From NCBI GenBank assembly GCA_035629475.1, contig DASPHS010000023.1, forward strand, positions 1 to 18,316: a DNA stretch of 18,316 bases, in the 5' to 3' direction. The stretch's first letter is position 1, and every line of letters starts with the position of its first letter. Source of the DNA: JARIHD01 sp035629475 (GTDB taxonomy: Bacteria > Patescibacteriota > Saccharimonadia > Saccharimonadales > UBA4665). A model generated the notes under the pieces. The model did no database searches. It saw nothing but the letters and a program-made list of their open reading frames with translations, and was not told the origin of the DNA. Made by a program: the position numbers and the translations under genes. Positions 1-5,033 of the stretch are shown here, piece by piece.

Positions 1-31
1 GTCGTCGGTTCGAATCCGACAGGTGGCTCCA
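1..31 (+). tRNA. tRNA 3' end (partial, possibly tRNA-Thr)
   Basis: The window opens inside a tRNA. A five-base T stem (GTCGG/CCGAC) encloses the loop TTCGAAT, followed by the seven-base acceptor strand AGGTGGC, discriminator T and an encoded CCA at 29-31. The anticodon lies upstream of the window, so identity cannot be read. The acceptor strand and T discriminator resemble the tRNA-Thr at 4873-4947, so a second Thr isoacceptor is plausible but unproven. Confidence 0.85.
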
Positions 32-32
32 A

Positions 33-61
33 TTTACTCCTTCGGGATTAGTTGGTACAAT
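33..61 (+). promoter_or_regulatory. Promoter of tRNA-Tyr
   Basis: TTTACT at 33-38 and TACAAT at 56-61 are 17 bases apart, and TGG at 53-55 makes an extended -10. The box ends nine bases before the mature tRNA 5' end at 71. The whole promoter fits in the 39-base gap after the preceding tRNA's CCA. Confidence 0.7.
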
Positions 62-70
62 AACCGCAAT

Positions 71-155
71 GCAGGGTTAGTGAAGCGGTCAAACACAGCT
101 GACTGTAAATCAGCCCTCTACGAGTTCGGGGGTTCGAATCCCTCTACCTGCACCA
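71..155 (+). tRNA. tRNA-Tyr (GTA)
   Basis: The gene folds as a class II tRNA: D stem GTG/CAC, anticodon stem GCTGA/TCAGC around loop CTGTAAA (anticodon GTA), a long variable arm (CTC/GAG stem), T stem GGGGG/CCCTC and encoded CCA at 153-155. Only the outer five pairs of the acceptor stem form (GCAGG/CCTGC). Positions 6-67 (G-A) and 7-66 (T-T) do not pair, which is unusual. A 17-bp terminator hairpin follows at once. Confidence 0.93.
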
Positions 156-192
156 AATAAAAACACCTATCTTTCGATAGGTGTTTTTATTT
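155..192 (+). terminator. Intrinsic terminator after tRNA-Tyr
   Basis: A perfect 17-bp inverted repeat (155-171 with 176-192, loop TTTC) has an A-rich left edge and a run of five T at 184-188. It starts on the last base of the CCA and should end the tRNA transcript. The symmetric A/T flanks could also work on the minus strand. Confidence 0.9.
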
Positions 193-234
193 ACGACTAT
201 TGCGCTCTACCGAGTACTGCTATGGTTTCGATAT

Positions 235-249
235 TGCTATACTTGGGCA
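235..249 (+). promoter_or_regulatory. Extended -10 for leaderless EVE-HNH gene
   Basis: TGC at 235-237 and TATACT at 238-243 are followed by six bases (TGGGCA) and then the ATG at 250. No Shine-Dalgarno sequence is visible. The spacing predicts transcription starting at or within a base or two of the ATG. Confidence 0.6.
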
Positions 250-1377
250 ATGACGAGAAATGAATATAGAGCAGTTTTGGAGAGCAAAGGCTTCGTATTC
301 CGAGAATCGCAAGATGCCTGGATGCAGAATAGAGGCCAGGAAGATAAGTACACTCACCCTCAGTATGATAGTTATTTTTACATAAAGCGGATATCGGATG
401 AGGACGGCTCGCCATACGGCTTTAATGCGCAAACATCGAACGGTAGGGTACTGGATACCATCTTCCCGCACAATGCCGTAGATACATTTAAAGACAATGG
501 CCAATTTATGTGGGTAGACACTGCATTTATGGAGCTAATGAAGAAACTAACCCTAGTAAACAGCTGGGTGGTCTCCTCTATTCCAGCCACGTACAATGTT
601 GAGGACTCGCTCACAACGAACGGCGAGATGGACTGGAGAACCAATAAAAACTTACATGTAGGTGACATTATATATATTCACGAGGTAGGCGGCTCAAGAG
701 GGAGGGGTGGCATCATATACGCAACACGAGTCACCGAAATCGATCTAACCTTACGAAATAAGATGGACGACAGCATATTCTGGGAGGGTCAAACTTACCC
801 CGAAGATATATCGGAACATACTAAGTTCGTCAGACTTAAGCAAATTGATAGGCCAACTGGCGACATAATACCTCTCGAAATTCTCAAGAATGTGGATGTT
901 ACGTACAATCCACCTCAAGGAAAGGGTGTACTACGACTCTCTGAGCCACTTAAATCATTCACAGAGTCGTTTTTTTCGTTTGAAGTTAGTACAGAAGAAC
1001 AAAAAGTCATTGATGACATTGTCAGCCACGATAACATAGCAAGGATCAACAAAGAACTTGAGGCATTGGTTAGCGGCTTACCGCCTAAAAGAGTTGCGCG
1101 AGTAACACAGGAGATTGCCAGAAACCCGAAGGTGGCTCGGTTAATCAAGGAAAGGGAGCGCTATATCTGCGAAATCTGTAAGCGTGAGCCATTCATACAG
1201 AAGAATGGTCAACTCTATGCTGAAGCGGACCACGTACAGCCTCTAGGCGGTGCGTCGAAGGGTCTTGATACGCCAGGCAATATACGATGTCTTTGTGCTC
1301 AGTGCCACAGAGTGATTACCTATGGGTCAAGTGAAGTCATTAGGGAGCTTCTAGCCTCAACTAAATGGCAAGTGTAG
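250..1377 (+). CDS. EVE/PUA-like plus HNH endonuclease, predicted modification-dependent restriction enzyme
   Basis: The protein has 375 residues. The C terminus is an HNH nuclease with zinc-type cysteines (C307/C310 and C349/C352), the catalytic-type ADHV motif (H328), N344 and H353. The middle part, roughly residues 128-230, holds a VGDIIYIHE...GGIIYATRV pattern typical of EVE/PUA-like folds that bind modified bases. The N-terminal 125 residues are not recognised. EVE-HNH proteins are known to cut DNA carrying modified cytosine, so defence against phage or foreign DNA is the likely role. The open frame extends upstream to a GTG at 181 inside the tRNA terminator. ATG 250 is preferred because an extended -10 lies six bases before it. 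ATA, AGA, AGG and CTA codons look commoner than in neighbouring genes, which suggests acquisition next to tRNA-Tyr. Confidence 0.85.
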   Translation: MTRNEYRAVLESKGFVFRESQDAWMQNRGQEDKYTHPQYDSYFYIKRISDEDGSPYGFNAQTSNGRVLDTIFPHNAVDTFKDNGQFMWVDTAFMELMKKLTLVNSWVVSSIPATYNVEDSLTTNGEMDWRTNKNLHVGDIIYIHEVGGSRGRGGIIYATRVTEIDLTLRNKMDDSIFWEGQTYPEDISEHTKFVRLKQIDRPTGDIIPLEILKNVDVTYNPPQGKGVLRLSEPLKSFTESFFSFEVSTEEQKVIDDIVSHDNIARINKELEALVSGLPPKRVARVTQEIARNPKVARLIKERERYICEICKREPFIQKNGQLYAEADHVQPLGGASKGLDTPGNIRCLCAQCHRVITYGSSEVIRELLASTKWQV

Positions 1378-1407
1378 ATATTTGCTAGACTTCGTCTTTC
1401 AAAATAT

Positions 1408-1455
1408 CCAGCAAATTAAGCGCCCCTGTCGTGGCAGGGGCGCTTAATTTGCTGG
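1408..1455. terminator. 21-bp perfect hairpin terminator
   Basis: A perfect 21-bp inverted repeat (1408-1428 with 1435-1455, loop TCGTGG) has a GC-rich core flanked by AATTAAG/CTTAATT. It lies 31 bases after the HNH gene stop and probably terminates that gene. Its right arm ends in TGG, which also forms the TG element of the next gene's promoter. Confidence 0.75.
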
Positions 1456-1468
1456 TACAATACCAACC
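1453..1468 (+). promoter_or_regulatory. Extended -10 for leaderless SRPBCC gene
   Basis: TGG at 1453-1455 and TACAAT at 1456-1461 are followed by seven bases (ACCAACC) and the ATG at 1469. There is no Shine-Dalgarno sequence. The TG element overlaps the upstream terminator hairpin. Confidence 0.65.
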
Positions 1469-1861
1469 ATGAAGCACATTGAACAAACCTACACGATGCA
1501 CGCACCTATCGATACTGTCTGGTGGGCCCTGACCACTGCCGAAGCCGCTGAACGATGGGGCGCTGGTCCTGCCAAAGTTGACGCCCGCGAAGGTGGTGCG
1601 TACAGCTACTGGGATGGCGATATCCACGGTACGTTTACTAAAATTGTACCGAATACGCTGATTGAGCAAGACTGGTACGGCCACGATAACCCCACCTGGA
1701 AATACACTGTTTCATTTACCTTTGAGGGCAACGATACAGAGACCACCGTACACATGGTATTTGCAGGCGATATCCAGGACGAGCAAAAAGATATTGCCGA
1801 TTGGAAGGACTACTATTTTGACCCCATTAAAAAGCTCTTGGAGCAAGAGGCGTCTGCATGA
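1469..1861 (+). CDS. SRPBCC (AHSA1/START-like) domain protein
   Basis: This 130-residue protein matches the small SRPBCC/AHSA1 fold along its whole length. It opens with a beta strand (IEQTYTMHAPIDTVWWALT), then EAAERWG, the GGAYSYWDGDIHGTFTKIVPN strand pair typical of these proteins (glycine-rich turn and G-x-F/Y-x-x-I-x-P), a WKYTVSFTFE strand and a C-terminal helix (residues 105-127) that would line the hydrophobic pocket. Family members bind small hydrophobic ligands or act as chaperone activators, and the ligand cannot be read here. No signal peptide is present, so it is cytoplasmic. The stop TGA overlaps the ATG of the next gene by four bases (ATGA), indicating a two-gene operon. The start is fixed by a promoter box seven bases upstream. 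Confidence 0.85.
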   Translation: MKHIEQTYTMHAPIDTVWWALTTAEAAERWGAGPAKVDAREGGAYSYWDGDIHGTFTKIVPNTLIEQDWYGHDNPTWKYTVSFTFEGNDTETTVHMVFAGDIQDEQKDIADWKDYYFDPIKKLLEQEASA

Positions 1862-2028
1862 ATTGTCCGATATGTAGCCACGACATGAAGCAGGTCAGGG
1901 AGTCGGTAACAAACAACCAAAAAACGGGCGCTGACTATGCAGAATATACCGCGACAATCTACCACTGTGAAGCCGATGACGCCTGGGTAACCATTGAAGT
2001 ACCCGCCAGCAAACCAGCGGCTGATTAA
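1858..2028 (+). CDS. Small zinc-ribbon-like protein (56 residues)
   Basis: This short gene starts in an ATGA overlap with the SRPBCC gene and encodes 56 residues ending at TAA 2026-2028. The N terminus reads MNCPICSHDM (a CxxC knuckle at C3/C6). A second metal-ligand-like pair, YHCE (H36, C37), comes after a polar linker, so a small zinc-binding hairpin is plausible, though a full second CxxC is absent. The four-base overlap implies translational coupling and shared expression with the upstream protein. I do not recognise a family. The coding potential is supported by position and by the tidy end before the next promoter, not by homology. Confidence 0.65.
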   Translation: MNCPICSHDMKQVRESVTNNQKTGADYAEYTATIYHCEADDAWVTIEVPASKPAAD

Positions 2029-2029
2029 T

Positions 2030-2084
2030 TTGTATGACCCTCTGTGGTGGCAGTATAGTTAGAGGCATTACATATAACTGGAGG
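2030..2084 (+). promoter_or_regulatory. Promoter and strong RBS of VOC gene
   Basis: TTGTAT at 2030-2035 and TATAGT at 2054-2059 are 18 bases apart. A GGAGG Shine-Dalgarno at 2080-2084 lies four bases before the ATG at 2089. This gene therefore has a conventional leader of about 20 bases, unlike many neighbours. Confidence 0.6.
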
Positions 2085-2088
2085 CATT

Positions 2089-2511
2089 ATGGCGAAACAA
2101 ATCTTTGTGAATATACCGGTAAGTGACGTAGCAAAGTCCACTGCATTTTATGAAGCGCTCGGCTTTACTAAAAACCCTGTCTTTTCTGATGACCACGCCA
2201 GCAGCATGATGTGGACCGACGATATCATACTCATGATCCTCAATAAAGATTTCTATGCTAAGTTTATTGGTGACAAGCAAGTCATTGATGCCCGTAGCAC
2301 CAGCGGCGTGCTGATAGCGCTCACACTCGACAGTAAAGAAGCCGTGCAAGCCTTTGCGGATGCCGCCAAGGCCAATGGCGGTAGCTACTACCGGGTTGAT
2401 ATGGGTGCGCCCGAAGACATGATGTTTGGCTACGAGGTGGAAGACCTGGATGGCAATCATCTTGAGCCCGTATGGATGAATGCTGACTTTGATCCAGCCG
2501 CGGCCCAATAG
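2089..2511 (+). CDS. VOC (glyoxalase/bleomycin-resistance fold) family protein
   Basis: The 140-residue protein has the paired beta-alpha-beta-beta-beta layout of the vicinal oxygen chelate superfamily. The first half carries QIFVNIPVSDVAKSTAFYEALGF and the second half carries GYEVEDLDGNHLEPVWM, the usual edge strand with a metal-ligand-type glutamate (the E of LEPVWM). Members include glyoxalase I, dioxygenases and antibiotic-binding proteins. This sequence is closest in style to the uncharacterised PhnB/YaeR-like group, and the substrate cannot be assigned. It is cytoplasmic with no signal peptide. A GGAGG ribosome binding site four bases upstream fixes the start. It lies tail to tail with the PP2C gene, separated by 14 bases. 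Confidence 0.88.
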   Translation: MAKQIFVNIPVSDVAKSTAFYEALGFTKNPVFSDDHASSMMWTDDIILMILNKDFYAKFIGDKQVIDARSTSGVLIALTLDSKEAVQAFADAAKANGGSYYRVDMGAPEDMMFGYEVEDLDGNHLEPVWMNADFDPAAAQ

Positions 2512-2514
2512 ACA

Positions 2515-2540
2515 GCTGCTTACGTTTAGGTAGTAGCAGC
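2515..2540. terminator. Possible weak hairpin between convergent genes
   Basis: GCTGCT at 2515-2520 pairs with AGCAGC at 2535-2540 across the 3' end of the PP2C gene. There is no T run, so termination activity is doubtful. Confidence 0.25.
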
Positions 2541-3266
2541 GCCGTGGGTATAGGCGAATACTGAGCAGTCATCTTCGGTTCCTGCGACGCCCTGCGTAAG
2601 GGCTAAGCGGGCAAGCCGCTCTGTCATTTCGGCAGCCGATCCGAACATGTTGTAAGCCAAGCCCTGGGGCGTAATCATGAGCTCCTCGTTATGCGCCCAC
2701 TCGGTAAGGCCATCGGTATACAGCAGCACGCTATCACCGGCTTGCAAGGGTATTTCTTCATACACCAATGCCTCACGTATAGGCATGCGTGCCCGTAGGC
2801 CGAGGTAAGAGTAACAGCCCAGCCAGGTTGCCGACTGTGGCATGGCATAGTGAACCTGCTGATTCCTTGCCACTAATAATCCGCAGTCCCCATAGCTGGC
2901 AACATGTAACACGTCTCCTCTGACGGCAATACTCGTTACAGCCGCTTCGGGGGTACGGTCTGCGGATGTGTCTCGCATAGTCCCCCGGCCGAGCTCACGA
3001 TATACCTGTTCTTCAAGCTCGCCAACAATAGCTATCGCCTCGCGCCGGGCGGATGGCACCGCCGCATCCAACATAAAGTCGACTGCCTTTCGGGCAGCAG
3101 CATCTCCCCAGTGGCCATCAGCCATGCAAGCTCTAATACCACTATTATCTATGTGAACCTTGATGGCATCCTCATTGCTGTGCGGGCTTAGCCCATCGAC
3201 TGACGCGTAAGCCGCATTCGCCAACTGATTAACATGCAGTGTATCGGAACGGCTATAGATGCTCAT
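2526..3266 (-). CDS. PP2C-type serine/threonine protein phosphatase
   Basis: This 246-residue protein has the metal-binding motifs of PP2C phosphatases in order: NEDA (N31-E32-D33), MADGHWGD (D50-G51-H52), VASYGDCGLLV in the middle and LLYTDGLTEW near residue 185. These aspartates coordinate Mn/Mg for phosphoserine/threonine hydrolysis. It is shorter than stand-alone PP2C enzymes (about 240-300) but complete, with no receptor or PAS domain and no membrane segment. The partner kinase is not in the window. The start is supported by TGA-TACAAT six bases upstream on the minus strand. It is divergent from the HAD-like gene with only 55 bases between starts, so the two promoters lie side by side and could be co-regulated. 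Confidence 0.9.
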   Translation of the reverse strand: MSIYSRSDTLHVNQLANAAYASVDGLSPHSNEDAIKVHIDNSGIRACMADGHWGDAAARKAVDFMLDAAVPSARREAIAIVGELEEQVYRELGRGTMRDTSADRTPEAAVTSIAVRGDVLHVASYGDCGLLVARNQQVHYAMPQSATWLGCYSYLGLRARMPIREALVYEEIPLQAGDSVLLYTDGLTEWAHNEELMITPQGLAYNMFGSAAEMTERLARLALTQGVAGTEDDCSVFAYTHGAATT

Positions 3267-3281
3267 ACGTTCATTGTATCA
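3267..3281 (-). promoter_or_regulatory. Extended -10 for leaderless PP2C gene
   Basis: On the minus strand TGA (3281-3279) and TACAAT (3278-3273) are followed by six bases and the ATG at 3266. No Shine-Dalgarno sequence is present. Confidence 0.6.
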
Positions 3282-3303
3282 AACACCAAACACGCCTTAA
3301 CTC

Positions 3304-3321
3304 TGGTATGATACCTTCATA
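3304..3321 (+). promoter_or_regulatory. Extended -10 for HAD-like gene
   Basis: TGG at 3304-3306 and TATGAT at 3307-3312 precede the ATG at 3322 by nine bases. No ribosome binding site is visible, so the transcript would have a leader of zero to three bases. Confidence 0.55.
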
Positions 3322-3963
3322 ATGAAAGATTTTATTCTGTACGTCGACTTCGATAAAACACTGTACGAAAACAGGCGGTTCAACCCCGACTTACTGGGCA
3401 TCGTTAGCGACAAGACATCTGTACCTTTGGATGAGATTGAGAGCACCGTACACCGCTTCTCATCGCACCCTGGCCTCGGTGGCTATGATTTTGCCGCCCA
3501 CATGGCCCACTATGGGCTCGACCCGGAGGACATGTGGCAGCAGCTGGAGCGTATCGTACAGCAAAAGGATTACTTATACCCTGATAGCATTCCTTTTATG
3601 CAGCAAGTCCGGCAGCGGGGGCATCAGCCAAAGATTCTTACCTTTGGCGAGAAACGCTTCCAGATGATTAAGATAGTACCCGTCCTGCCGCTGCTTGCCG
3701 ACGAACAGGGTAATCACCCGGAGGTGACGGTCGTGGACAAGCGCAAGCACGAGCATATTCGCAAGCTCCATCCCGGCCAACGGGGTGCACTGATTGACGA
3801 TGTACCTAACCAGGACCTCCCTGAAGGCTTTACCGAAATACATATCGATAGGGCGAGCAACCTGGCGGCACCACTCAGAAAAGATAATGGCTACACGGTG
3901 CGTGACCTGATGCAGGCGCTTGCCGTGCTGGAACTACTGGCCGAAGATCGCTCCGAGCCCTAA
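3322..3963 (+). CDS. HAD-superfamily hydrolase
   Basis: The 213-residue protein contains all four HAD signatures: motif I VDFDKTLYEN (nucleophile D9, acid/base D11), motif II ILTFG near residue 108 (T110), motif III lysine in VDKRKHE near residue 139, and motif IV ALIDDVPNQD near residue 152. An alpha-helical cap of about 70 residues lies between motifs I and II, as in type C1 members. HAD enzymes of this size hydrolyse small phosphate esters or act on phosphoprotein/nucleotide substrates, and nothing here fixes the substrate. It is cytoplasmic. A terminator at 3979-4007 ends the transcript and is shared with the convergent L33 gene. Confidence 0.85.
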   Translation: MKDFILYVDFDKTLYENRRFNPDLLGIVSDKTSVPLDEIESTVHRFSSHPGLGGYDFAAHMAHYGLDPEDMWQQLERIVQQKDYLYPDSIPFMQQVRQRGHQPKILTFGEKRFQMIKIVPVLPLLADEQGNHPEVTVVDKRKHEHIRKLHPGQRGALIDDVPNQDLPEGFTEIHIDRASNLAAPLRKDNGYTVRDLMQALAVLELLAEDRSEP

Positions 3964-3978
3964 GGCACGACCCATAAA

Positions 3979-4007
3979 AAAATACCCCTCAGCGTGAGGG
4001 GTATTTT
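3979..4007. terminator. Bidirectional terminator between HAD and L33 genes
   Basis: A perfect 13-bp stem (3979-3991 with 3995-4007, loop GCG) has T's on the plus-strand 3' side and a run of A's on the left. It therefore ends with a T tract in both directions. It lies 15 bases after the HAD gene and 13 bases after the L33 gene. Confidence 0.92.
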
Positions 4008-4020
4008 GTTGCTTGGAAGT

Positions 4021-4224
4021 TTACTTCTTAGGCTTAACTTCGTTGCGGCCCAAGTTCTTCTTGGTCTCTACAAACAGCACGTGCTTGCGGAGCTTTTTGC
4101 TGTACTTCTTCAGTTGCAGCTTCTCGGGGGTGTTCATGGTGTTCTTGCTGGTGTAATAAATCCGTTCGCCAGATTCTTCGCTCACCAAGCCAACCAATTT
4201 GCGCTTATCGTTCTTCTTAGCCAT
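4021..4224 (-). CDS. rpmG: 50S ribosomal protein L33
   Basis: The sequence is a typical L33: MAKKNDKRKLVGLVSEE, then GERIYYTSKNTMNTPEKL and KLRKHVLFVETK, which form the small zinc-ribbon-like beta fold that sits near the E site of the large subunit. It has no cysteines at all, so it is the zinc-independent (C-) type. At 67 residues it is longer than the usual 49-55 because of a lysine-rich tail after VETK (NLGRNEVKPKK). An AAAGAG stretch lies just upstream of the ATG as a weak ribosome binding site. It is downstream of the PspC gene in the same direction with 56 bases between them. I could not identify its promoter confidently. Confidence 0.95.
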   Translation of the reverse strand: MAKKNDKRKLVGLVSEESGERIYYTSKNTMNTPEKLQLKKYSKKLRKHVLFVETKKNLGRNEVKPKK

Positions 4225-4280
4225 AACTCTTTAATTAACCTTTTATGTCAACAATCTTATTGAGTTTAACAGATGTAGCG

Positions 4281-4490
4281 CTATTTATCAAGGGTCGTGG
4301 CAACGGGGCCTTTTGGCACGACAATCCATAAAATAACGTAGGGCAGAAAGCCTGGCAAACCACCAGGCAATAACAGGATTACGAATACAAGACGCACGAT
4401 TACCGGATCAATACGGAAATATTCAGCCAGGCCGCCGCAGATGCCGGCAATCATTTTGTTTGTTTCAGAGCGGTAGAGTCGTCGTTCCAT
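4281..4490 (-). CDS. PspC-domain membrane protein
   Basis: This 69-residue protein is a single PspC domain: MERRLYRSETNKMIAGICGGLAEYF followed by IDPVIVRLVFVILLL, then a PGGLPGFLPYVILWIVVP hydrophobic hairpin. The first part (residues 1-25) is the conserved amphipathic region with the characteristic GICGGLAEY motif, and one or two membrane helices span about residues 31-62. PspC proteins sense or relieve envelope stress in proteobacteria and act as toxin-like/regulatory partners elsewhere. Minimal stand-alone versions such as this are common and mostly uncharacterised. No PspA partner lies nearby. The start is supported by TATACT six bases upstream. It follows the small membrane protein gene with a 27-base gap. 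Confidence 0.92.
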   Translation of the reverse strand: MERRLYRSETNKMIAGICGGLAEYFRIDPVIVRLVFVILLLPGGLPGFLPYVILWIVVPKGPVATTLDK

Positions 4491-4502
4491 ACCGACAGTA
4501 TA
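4491..4502 (-). promoter_or_regulatory. -10 box for leaderless PspC gene
   Basis: TATACT (4502-4497 on the minus strand) is followed by six bases (GTCGGT) and the ATG at 4490. No TG extension and no Shine-Dalgarno sequence are seen. Confidence 0.55.
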
Positions 4503-4517
4503 CCGCCTTCGGGCCTG

Positions 4518-4811
4518 CTATGAGAAATTCCGCAGGGCAACAATCAAAAAAGTCATAAGCCCTACGAAGCAGAGTAAGCTGGTGATACCTACCGCCAGCA
4601 ACGCTTTTACGTTGAGGGGCAGCATTGCCAGATTCTGGCGCTTGTACAATCCATACCCAGCAACACCGGTCAGTGGCAACCCTGCACCCAGCAGGAGGAG
4701 CACTAACGTCATGCCAAAATTATTAATAGTCAGCAGACCGAGCAATAAGCAGGGCAGCCCAAGAATGAGCATGAGTACATAGCCAGCAATACTGCGTTTG
4801 GAAAGCTTCAT
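4518..4811 (-). CDS. Small membrane protein, unknown function
   Basis: The 97-residue protein begins MKLSKRSIAGYVLML and has three predicted membrane helices, at about residues 9-27, 29-54 and 68-93, separated by a short basic loop (YGLYKRQN) near residue 57. I do not recognise a family. An in-frame ATG at 4862 would add 17 residues but sits upstream of the promoter box TATACT at 4823-4818, which is only six bases from the ATG at 4811. The shorter start is therefore chosen. The gene is followed 27 bases later by the PspC gene in the same direction, suggesting both are envelope proteins. tRNA-Thr lies 61 bases upstream. Confidence 0.75.
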   Translation of the reverse strand: MKLSKRSIAGYVLMLILGLPCLLLGLLTINNFGMTLVLLLLGAGLPLTGVAGYGLYKRQNLAMLPLNVKALLAVGITSLLCFVGLMTFLIVALRNFS

Positions 4812-4823
4812 ATTGCCAGTATA
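4812..4823 (-). promoter_or_regulatory. -10 box for leaderless small membrane protein gene
   Basis: TATACT (4823-4818, minus strand) is followed by GGCAAT and the ATG at 4811. This decides the start against the longer frame beginning at 4862. Confidence 0.55.
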
Positions 4824-4872
4824 CAGGACAAAGAAAAAGAGCCAGCACTGCTGCTGACTCAAAATATCCTAC

Positions 4873-4947
<75 letters not shown>

Positions 4948-4972
4948 CCGATGAGTGGGATATTTCCGTGTT

Positions 4973-5001
4973 ATTTTATCGCATTTAAGCGTTTTTCTCA
5001 A
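4973..5001 (-). promoter_or_regulatory. Promoter of tRNA-Thr
   Basis: On the minus strand TTGAGA (5001-4996) and TAAAAT (4978-4973) are separated by exactly 17 bases. The tRNA 5' end at 4947 lies about 19 bases beyond the expected start of transcription. Confidence 0.75.
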
Positions 5002-5033
5002 GAGTGAAGTGGACCTTATGTACAGCTTGCGCT

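Noticed and set aside
181..249. GTG at 181 as start of the EVE-HNH gene, adding 23 hydrophobic residues
   Set aside because: The GTG lies inside the tRNA-Tyr terminator and upstream of the extended -10 box at 235-243. The added residues read as translated hairpin sequence.
3994..4263. Plus-strand open frame of 89 codons antisense to L33
   Set aside because: It covers the L33 gene on the opposite strand, and L33 is unmistakable.
4812..4862. Longer start at 4862 for the small membrane protein
   Set aside because: It is upstream of TATACT at 4823-4818, and the added residues are unlike a natural N terminus preceding the basic MKLSKRS.
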